This document shows positions 58,186 to 64,000 of a stretch of DNA of 64,000 bases, one piece after another. Positions within the stretch are counted from its first letter, which is position 1; each line of letters begins with the position of its first letter. Under the pieces are notes generated by a model that made no database searches, was not told the origin of the DNA, and was given only the letters and a program-made list of their open reading frames with translations. The stretch covers positions 1 to 64,000 of the forward strand of contig JACKJE010000017.1 in assembly GCA_020638135.1 (NCBI GenBank), written 5' to 3'. The position numbers and the translations under genes were made by a program. Source of the stretch: Methylobacteriaceae bacterium (GTDB taxonomy: Bacteria > Pseudomonadota > Alphaproteobacteria > Rhizobiales > Beijerinckiaceae).

Positions 58186-59010
58186 TCAAGCTATCTGAAT
58201 GGCGATATCCTCGAGCGGTATGCCGGAGGCGCGCGCGGCCCAGCGCTCGCCGGGCCTGATGGGCGCAGCCAGGGTCAATGTTCCCGTCGAGACGATCTCG
58301 TCGGCGGCCAATGGCGGATTGGCCGGATCAGCGGCCAGCAGGTCCACGATGTGGCGCAGAGCGTGAAGCGGACTCCCGAGAACGAGGGCGCCGCCGCCGC
58401 GATGCGCCAGATCGCCGTTACAGCTCAACTCGACCTCAAACCGGGCGAGTTCACGCGACCATTGCTGCGCGCGCGGTGCGAACGCGGATCGTTCGCCGAC
58501 ATACAATGCCCCGTGCAGCGAATTCGCAGCGACACAGTCAGGCGCGGCGAATGCCCAGCCGGGATAGATCGACTGGACGATCTCGAAGCCTAGCGCGACC
58601 CAGCCGATGCAATTGCAAAGCTGGGCCTCCGACATGCCTGCCGCGGGGGAGGCAGAGAGGCCGAACACGATCTCCGGCTCGATGCGGGGCTCTGCGAAAT
58701 CCTGCGCCGCTGCGACGCTCGCGTCAGACAAATTGCTCGTCGTACCGCTCGTTACATAACCCCAGATCGGCGACTCCACGCCGAACGCTTTCCACATGTT
58801 GCGGTTGGTGAACCCGATCTTTCGACCGACGATCCTCTCGCCTCGGGCTTCGAAGGCGGATCGCAGCCGGGGCGTGACCCCGTAGGCTTGCGCAAGCGAC
58901 AAGCCTCGCACGCGCGAGGAGAATGTCGCGATCTGCGATCGCGAGTTCAGCGCGGCGAGGGCCTCGCTCGCGATCGCCTCCAGTTCGGATGTTTCGGCGC
59001 CGACCGTCAT
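58186..59010 (-). CDS. 2-keto-4-pentenoate hydratase family protein (second)
   Basis: A 274-residue protein of the FAA hydrolase-like hydratase family: GRKIGFTNRNMWKAFGVESPIWGYV, EPRIEPEIVFGLSA with the acidic metal site near residue 110, VALGFEIVQSIYPGWAFAAPDCVAAN, GSPLHALRHIVDLL and ISTGTLT-like VSTGTLTLAAPI. It differs clearly from the hydratase at 11.7 kb, so the genome has at least two such enzymes. It is convergent with ccoG, 12 bases apart. It stands alone, so no pathway can be given. Confidence 0.85.
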   Translation of the reverse strand: MTVGAETSELEAIASEALAALNSRSQIATFSSRVRGLSLAQAYGVTPRLRSAFEARGERIVGRKIGFTNRNMWKAFGVESPIWGYVTSGTTSNLSDASVAAAQDFAEPRIEPEIVFGLSASPAAGMSEAQLCNCIGWVALGFEIVQSIYPGWAFAAPDCVAANSLHGALYVGERSAFAPRAQQWSRELARFEVELSCNGDLAHRGGGALVLGSPLHALRHIVDLLAADPANPPLAADEIVSTGTLTLAAPIRPGERWAARASGIPLEDIAIQIA

Positions 59011-59066
59011 CCGGGAATTTTACCCGAGGCCGCGCTCGCCGCAATCGAACCGCCCGCCTCCGATCG

Positions 59067-59762
59067 TCATCCAGCCTTGAAGGATGTCGCCTGCACCGTC
59101 GCAAAATCCGCAATCGGCGTTTCGCCGGCGACCGTTTTCGTGCCGAGCGCGACGAGCGGCGTCGCGCCCGCGGGCATGTAGACGTCGACGCGCGAGCCGA
59201 AACGGATGAGGCCGAAGCGCTGGCCGACCGCGAGCGTCTCGGTTTCCTTCGAGAAACAGACGATGCGGCGGGCGATCAGGCCGGCGATCTGCACCACGCC
59301 GAAATTGCCACGCGGCGTTTCGAGAACCACGCCGTTGCGCTCGTTGTCCTCGCTCGCCTTGTCGAGATCGGCGTTGACGAAGAGACCGGGCTTGTAGGCG
59401 ATGCGCGCGATGCGGCCGGCGACTGGCGCGCGGTTCACGTGGCAGTCGAAGACCGACATGAAGATGGAGATGCGGTGCATCGGCTCGGCGCCGAGGCCGA
59501 GTTCCGGCGGCGGCGCGAAATTGCCGATCGAGCAAACGTAGCCGTCGGCCGGCGCCACCACGAGGCCGTCGCGGTCGGGCGTGACGCGCACGGGATCGCG
59601 GAAAAAGTAGGCGCACCAGAGCGTCAACAACGCGCCGATCCAGCCGAGCGGCGGCCAGATCCAGTGCAGGACCAGCGAACCAACGGCGAAAGCCGAAATG
59701 AAAACATAGCCTTCCGGATGGATCGGAACGATCTGGCGGCGGACGGATTCGTAGAGGGACAT
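59067..59762 (-). CDS. psd: Phosphatidylserine decarboxylase (short form)
   Basis: Psd decarboxylates phosphatidylserine to phosphatidylethanolamine. At 231 residues this is the short, alphaproteobacterial type. It has an N-terminal membrane segment (GYVFISAFAVGSLVLHWIWPPLGW), CAYFFRDPVRVTPDRDGLVVAPADGYV, RISIFMSVFDCHVNRAPVAGRI, and the self-cleavage site in IRFGSRVDVYMP (Gly-Ser), at which the pyruvoyl group forms. pssA, usually just downstream, is not seen here. Confidence 0.93.
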   Translation of the reverse strand: MSLYESVRRQIVPIHPEGYVFISAFAVGSLVLHWIWPPLGWIGALLTLWCAYFFRDPVRVTPDRDGLVVAPADGYVCSIGNFAPPPELGLGAEPMHRISIFMSVFDCHVNRAPVAGRIARIAYKPGLFVNADLDKASEDNERNGVVLETPRGNFGVVQIAGLIARRIVCFSKETETLAVGQRFGLIRFGSRVDVYMPAGATPLVALGTKTVAGETPIADFATVQATSFKAG

Positions 59763-59790
59763 GCGGGACCTTGAGCTCTTGTGCCGCCCT

Positions 59791-59896
59791 CGCCCTTCGA
59801 GACGCCGCCTGCCGGCGGCTCCTCAGGGTGAGGGCTGCTTCCGACCCAGACCTTCATCCTGAGGAGCGATCCGGAGGATTGCGTCTCGAAGGATGG
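59791..59896. repeat. Inverted pair of dispersed repeat units
   Basis: CCCTTCGAGACGC...GGCTCCTCAGGGTGAGG (about 59792-59833) is followed by CTTCATCCTGAGGAGC...GCGTCTCGAAGGATGG (about 59853-59894), the reverse complement form. Together they can make a hairpin of about 100 bases. The two half-units match a repeat widely scattered in alphaproteobacterial intergenic DNA. Confidence 0.75.
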
Positions 59897-59965
59897 CCGG
59901 AAGCGCAAACCGAAGGCTTCAATAGCGAAACCAGGCGAATTTTTCCACCTCGCGCCCGGCGCTCG

Positions 59966-61864
59966 TCACGCCTCGATGTTCACCCGCACGCTTTGACCCT
60001 CCTCCTCGGCCGCCCGGCGCAACGCCTCCTCGGCGTCGTGCACCTCGCGCTGGCGGTTCCACATGCCGGCGTAGACGCGGCCGTGCTCCAGCAATTCCTC
60101 GTGGCGGCCGCGCTCGACGATGCGCCCCTGGTCGAGCACGATGATCTCGTCGGCGTTGACGACCGTCGACAGGCGGTGCGCGATCACCAATGACGTGCGC
60201 CCGCGCGACACGCGTTCGAGCGCGTCCTGGATCTCGCGTTCAGTAAAGGAGTCCAGCGCAGAGGTCGCCTCGTCGAGCACGAGGATCGGCGGCGCCTTCA
60301 AAATGGTGCGGGCGAGCGCGACGCGCTGCTTCTCGCCGCCCGACAATTTCAGGCCGCGTTCGCCGACCTGGGCGTCGTAGCCGCCCGGCACGATGCCGAT
60401 GAAGCGGTCGATCTGCGCCATGGCCGCAGCGTCGCGGATTTCGTCCATGCTGGCGTCCCAGCGGCCGTAGCGGATGTTGTAGCCGATCGAATCGTTGAAC
60501 AGCACGGTGTCCTGCGGAACGATGCCGATGGCGCGACGCAGGCTCTCCTGCGTGACGAGCGAAATATCCTGCCCGTCGATGGTCACGCGGCCGCATTGCG
60601 GCTCGTAGAAGCGGAAGATGAGGCGCGACAGCGTCGACTTGCCGGCGCCGGAGGGGCCGACGATGGCGACCGTCTTGCCGGCCGGCACCTCGAAGTCGAC
60701 TCCTTTCAGAATCTCGCGCTGCGGATCGTAGCTGAAGAAGACGTTCTCGAAGCGGACAACGCCTTCGCTGACCACGAGCGGGCGCGCGCCCGGCCGGTCG
60801 GCGATCTCGGCCTTCTGCTCGAGGATGTGGAACATGGACTCGATGTCGATGACCGCCTGCCGCACCTCGCGATAGAACATGCCCATGAAGTTCAGGGGCT
60901 GGTAGAGCTGGATCATCATGGCGTTGATCAGCACGAAATCGCCGATCGTATTGCGCCCTTCCCGGATGCCGGCGACGCTCATGATCATCACGGCGGTCAG
61001 CCCGACGGTGAAGATCGCCGCCTGGCCGGCGTTGAGCACGGCAAGCGAGGTATAGCTCGCGACGCTGTTCTTCTCGTAGCGCGCCATCGCTGTGTCGTAG
61101 CGCGCCGCTTCGCGTTGCTCGGCGTTGAAATATTTGACCGTCTCGTAGTTGAGCAGGCTGTCGATCGCCTTGGTGTTGGCGTCGTTGTCGCTCTCGTTCA
61201 TCGAGCGGCGGATGCCGATGCGCCAGTTGGTGGCGATGGTCGTGAACGCCATGTAGGCGACGATCATCAGGACCGTCGCCAGCGCGTAGCGCCAGTCGTA
61301 CTGCACGAAAAACACGGCGAGGATCAGCGTGAATTCCAAGAGCGTCGGCAGGCCGGTCAGCGTGATCATGCGCACCATCGTCTCGATGGCGGTGCGCCCG
61401 CGCTCGAGCACGCGCGTCAGCGCGCCGGTCTTGCGCTCGAGATGGTAGCGCAGCGAGAGTTCATGCATGTGCACGAAGACGTCGTTGGCGAGGCGACGTA
61501 CGGCGTTCATGGCGACGGCCGCGAACAGCGCGTCCCGCGCCTGGGTGAACCCGGCCATGGCGGCCCGCAGGACGCCGTAGACGATCGTCAGCGCGATCGG
61601 GCCGGCGAGCGCGGCGGGCAGGCCTTCGACGCGCGCGCCCTCTGAAGTCAGCGAATCCGTCGCCCATTTGAAGGAATAGGGCACGGCGATCGTGACCAGC
61701 TTGGCGACAACCAGCGCAGCAAAGGCGAGGAAAATCCGGGCCTTGAGGTCGAGGCGATCGCGCGGCCAGATGTAGGGCCACAGCCTGCGCCCGGTGGAGA
61801 GGAGCGTGGCGTCGGACTTGGGCTGGCCGGGCGCGGCGGCCGGCGGCGCTGAAAAATGTCGCAT
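59966..61864 (-). CDS. Atm1-type ABC exporter (permease-ATPase fusion)
   Basis: This 632-residue half-transporter has six membrane helices and a C-terminal ATPase: GPSGAGKSTLSRLIFRF (Walker A), LSGGEKQRVALARTIL (signature), ILVLDEATSALDSFTEREIQ (Walker B) and IAHRLST (switch). In the membrane part NYETVKYFNAEQREAARYD and VLNAGQAAIFTVGLTAVMI match Atm1/HMT1-type exporters, which move glutathione-linked sulphur species or metal-thiol conjugates. I use ATG 61864, since the region upstream lacks family resemblance. It is divergent from the DUF2147 gene. Confidence 0.9.
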   Translation of the reverse strand: MRHFSAPPAAAPGQPKSDATLLSTGRRLWPYIWPRDRLDLKARIFLAFAALVVAKLVTIAVPYSFKWATDSLTSEGARVEGLPAALAGPIALTIVYGVLRAAMAGFTQARDALFAAVAMNAVRRLANDVFVHMHELSLRYHLERKTGALTRVLERGRTAIETMVRMITLTGLPTLLEFTLILAVFFVQYDWRYALATVLMIVAYMAFTTIATNWRIGIRRSMNESDNDANTKAIDSLLNYETVKYFNAEQREAARYDTAMARYEKNSVASYTSLAVLNAGQAAIFTVGLTAVMIMSVAGIREGRNTIGDFVLINAMMIQLYQPLNFMGMFYREVRQAVIDIESMFHILEQKAEIADRPGARPLVVSEGVVRFENVFFSYDPQREILKGVDFEVPAGKTVAIVGPSGAGKSTLSRLIFRFYEPQCGRVTIDGQDISLVTQESLRRAIGIVPQDTVLFNDSIGYNIRYGRWDASMDEIRDAAAMAQIDRFIGIVPGGYDAQVGERGLKLSGGEKQRVALARTILKAPPILVLDEATSALDSFTEREIQDALERVSRGRTSLVIAHRLSTVVNADEIIVLDQGRIVERGRHEELLEHGRVYAGMWNRQREVHDAEEALRRAAEEEGQSVRVNIEA

Positions 61865-62033
61865 GGTCGAACCGGTTGAATTCGCGCCAGATATAAGCGC
61901 TGGCGGCGCAAATGGCACGGGGGCCGCCGGCATATGGGGCGCCCGCCCGACGCAAGGGCGATTGACTGGCGGCGCGCGGTGCGGAAAAAGGCGGGCTTTC
62001 GCGCGGCCTTGGCCGTCGTATCGAGGATTGACG

Positions 62034-62405
62034 ATGCTGAGAGCCACGTTTGCAGCGCTGGCGCTGATTGCCGCCGGCGCCCCGGCTTTCGCGGCCGAGC
62101 CTTACGGCGTCTGGCGGCGGCCGGAGGACGGCACGACCTTTTCCTTCTTCCGCTGCGGCGGCGGCCTGTGCGTGAAGGTGAAAGGCGTGACCGATCCGGC
62201 CGACCGCAAGTATATCGGCGCAATGGTCTTTTCGGGCGCGACCAAGACCGGCCCCAATGTCTGGGAAGGCCGTGTGAAGAATCTCGAGGACGGCGAGACT
62301 TACATGGGCAAGATCACGCTCAACGGCGCCAATACCGTGACGCTCGACGGCTGCGTGCTCGGCGGCGCGATCTGCAAGGGCGAAACCTGGACGCGCGCGC
62401 GCTGA
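62034..62405 (+). CDS. DUF2147 family exported protein
   Basis: This 123-residue protein has a signal peptide (FAALALIAAGAPAFAAEP) and the DUF2147 layout: YGVWRRPEDGTTFSFFRCGGGLCVKVKGV, WEGRVKNLEDGETYMGKITLNGANTVTLDGCVLGGAICKGETWTR. These small periplasmic proteins are thought to have a lipocalin-like barrel; their function is not known. ATG 62034 is the only sensible start. It is read toward the LOG gene, 51 bases away. Confidence 0.86.
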   Translation: MLRATFAALALIAAGAPAFAAEPYGVWRRPEDGTTFSFFRCGGGLCVKVKGVTDPADRKYIGAMVFSGATKTGPNVWEGRVKNLEDGETYMGKITLNGANTVTLDGCVLGGAICKGETWTRAR

Positions 62406-62456
62406 TCGCCCCATCGCTCTGCTAGACTCGCCGAATCGGGCGACGGAGCGAGGCTG

Positions 62457-63050
62457 TTGTTGAACATTTGCGTCTATTGCGGCTCGGCGAATGGAACGGA
62501 GCCGCATTTCGTCACAGCCGCCGAAGAACTCGGCCGCCGCATCGGCACGGCCGGCCATGGCCTCGTCTATGGCGGCGGCGACAATGGGCTGATGGGCAAG
62601 GTGGCGCGCGCGACGCTGGCCGCCGGCGGACACGTCGTCGGCATCATCCCGGACTTTCTGAAGAAGCGCGAAAGCATGCTGCATGCGGCGCAGGAGCTGG
62701 TCGTCGTGCCCGACATGCATACGCGCAAGCGCATGATGTTCGAACGCGCCGACGCTTTCGTCGCCCTGCCCGGCGGCGTCGGCACGCTGGAGGAGCTCGT
62801 CGAGCAGCTCACCTGGGTGCAGCTCGGCCGGCACACCAAGCCCGTCGTAATCGCCGACATCGGCGGCTTCTGGCGTCCACTGCTGTCGCTGTTCGCGCAT
62901 ATGCGCGCGAGCGGCTTCATCCGGCAGGAATTCGAATTGCGCTATCTCGTCGCCGAACGTGTCGCCGACGTGCTGCCGATCATCGAGGCGGCGATCGCAC
63001 GGCAGGATCGCGCCGGCGGGCGGGTCGAGACGATCGATCCGAGGTTGTAG
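62457..63050 (+). CDS. LOG family protein (TIGR00730), short form
   Basis: A 197-residue nucleotide 5'-monophosphate phosphoribohydrolase of the cytokinin-activating LOG type: ICVYCGSANGTEPHF, LVYGGGDNGLMGKVARATLAAGG, MHTRKRMMFERADAFVALPGGVGTLEELVEQLTWVQLGRHTKP. The last two carry the conserved RK and PGGxGTxxE motifs. Start is TTG 62457 (or the next TTG); no ATG is available, and the reading frame matches the family from the second residue on. Bacterial members often act on damaged or surplus nucleotides. Confidence 0.88.
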   Translation: MLNICVYCGSANGTEPHFVTAAEELGRRIGTAGHGLVYGGGDNGLMGKVARATLAAGGHVVGIIPDFLKKRESMLHAAQELVVVPDMHTRKRMMFERADAFVALPGGVGTLEELVEQLTWVQLGRHTKPVVIADIGGFWRPLLSLFAHMRASGFIRQEFELRYLVAERVADVLPIIEAAIARQDRAGGRVETIDPRL

Positions 63051-63060
63051 GACCGGGAGC

Positions 63061-64000
63061 CTACGCCGCCCCCGAAACCATCAGCTTGTAATTGATGGAA
63101 TCCACCAGCGCCTGGAACGAGGCGTCGATGACGTTGGCGGAGACGCCGACCGTCGACCAGCGCTCGCCCTCCTTGTCGGCGCATTCGATCAGCACGCGGG
63201 TGACGGCATCCGTACCGCCCTGGAAGACGCGCACGCGATAGTCGACCAGCTCCACATCCTCGATGAATTTCTGGAAACGGCCGAGATCCTTGCGCAGCGC
63301 GACGTCGAGCGCGTTGACCGGGCCATTGCCTTCCGCCGCCGAAATCAAGAGCTCGCCGTCGACGCGCACTTTCACGATGGCTTCGGACGCCGTCACCATG
63401 TCGCCCCTGGCGTTGAAGCGGCGTTCGACGTTGACGCTATAGCGTTCGACATCGAAATAATCCGGCAATTGTCCGAGCACGCGCTTGGCGAGCAGCAGGA
63501 AGGAGGCGTCGGCGCCCTCGTAGGCATAGCCCTGCGCTTCCTTGTCCTTGACCTCGTCGAGCAGGCGCGAAAGGCGCGGGTCGTTCTTGTCGAGCGTCAC
63601 GCCGAGACGTTCGAGCTCCGACAGAATGTTCGACTTGCCGGCCTGATCGGACACGAGAACCTTGCGCGTATTGCCGACCGAGTCGGGCGTCACGTGCTCG
63701 TAAGTGCGCGGGTCCTTCAGCACGGCGGAGGCGTGAATGCCGGCCTTGGTGGCGAAGGCGCTCGCGCCAACGTAAGGCGCGTGGCGGTTTGGCGCGCGGT
63801 TCAGGAGCTCGTCGAAAGCGTGGCTCGCCTTGGTGAGATGCGTCAGCTTTTCCGGCGTCACGCCGATCTCGAATTTTTGTGCAAATTCGGGCTTCAGCAG
63901 CAGGGTCGGAATGATCGAGGTGAGGTTCGCGTTGCCGCAGCGCTCGCCGAGGCCGTTGAGCGTGCCCTGCACCTGACGCGCGCCGGCGCGCACGGCGGCG
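63061..64000 (-). CDS. cimA: Citramalate synthase CimA, 5' part outside window
   Basis: The visible 313 residues are the C-terminal half of an alpha-isopropylmalate synthase-type enzyme of the citramalate synthase (CimA) kind. It makes (R)-citramalate from pyruvate and acetyl-CoA for isoleucine synthesis. Visible parts are QVQGTLNGLGERCGNANLTSIIPTLLLK, YVGASAFATKAGIHASAVLKDPRTYEH, the linker NILSELERLGV, and the regulatory domain YEGADASFLLLAKRVLGQLPDYFDV, NALDVALRKDLGRFQKFIEDVELVDYRVRVF. The gene continues beyond base 64000. Confidence 0.92.
   Translation of the reverse strand, partial: AAVRAGARQVQGTLNGLGERCGNANLTSIIPTLLLKPEFAQKFEIGVTPEKLTHLTKASHAFDELLNRAPNRHAPYVGASAFATKAGIHASAVLKDPRTYEHVTPDSVGNTRKVLVSDQAGKSNILSELERLGVTLDKNDPRLSRLLDEVKDKEAQGYAYEGADASFLLLAKRVLGQLPDYFDVERYSVNVERRFNARGDMVTASEAIVKVRVDGELLISAAEGNGPVNALDVALRKDLGRFQKFIEDVELVDYRVRVFQGGTDAVTRVLIECADKEGERWSTVGVSANVIDASFQALVDSINYKLMVSGAA

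Overview
The window is high-GC DNA (roughly two thirds G+C by eye) from an alphaproteobacterium, most likely of the order Hyphomicrobiales and perhaps close to Beijerinckiaceae. Supporting features are an IalB-family protein, a tiny aa3-type oxidase subunit IV, a short-form phosphatidylserine decarboxylase, a form II CO-dehydrogenase-like operon, a FIST protein with a hybrid histidine kinase, and dispersed intergenic repeats of the kind common in these genomes. The family-level placement is inference. I found no rRNA, tRNA, CRISPR array, insertion sequence or phage module.

Layout. 0-8 kb: the 3' two thirds of mfd, a DUF502 membrane protein, an MBOAT/SGNH polysaccharide O-acylation pair and the NAD(P)H-hydrate repair enzyme. 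8-14 kb: a MetE-like methyltransferase divergent from a catabolic-looking cluster (Baeyer-Villiger-type monooxygenase, NIPSNAP protein, hydratase, malyl-CoA-lyase-like protein), then hspQ. 14-30 kb: a mostly intact stretch of envelope and central functions. It holds an IalB protein, a peptide-type solute-binding protein with an unusual one-domain AMP-binding protein, a DsbA-like protein, a GT87 enzyme, a patatin, oxidase subunit IV, glmS, glmU (UDP-GlcNAc supply) and opgG-opgH (periplasmic glucans). 30-38 kb: copA with its CueR-type operator and a broken cueR, then remains of a FIST sensor, a hybrid kinase and a LuxR-type regulator. 38-45 kb: coxG-S-L-M (form II type) and nadE. 45-52 kb: many short genes (MarR, LOG, LysE, YjbQ, GST, HAD, methyltransferase, ABC ATPase), most of them frameshifted. 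52-64 kb: LysR plus CoA transferase, an AT-hook protein, an acyl-amino-acid-synthase-like protein, ccoG behind an FNR/FixK-type box, a second hydratase, psd, an Atm1-type exporter, a DUF2147 protein, a second LOG protein and the 3' part of cimA.

The dominant oddity is frameshifts. Genes outside the damaged belts mostly read through cleanly, but about 33.0-38.1 kb and 44.6-52.4 kb are full of one-base shifts in otherwise well conserved genes, and milder cases occur in mfd, nnr, copA, the cox genes, nadE and ccoG. Several shifts come as compensating pairs. This looks more like uneven consensus quality than like decay, but the sequence alone cannot settle it. For broken genes I give the whole span over which homology can be followed across frames.
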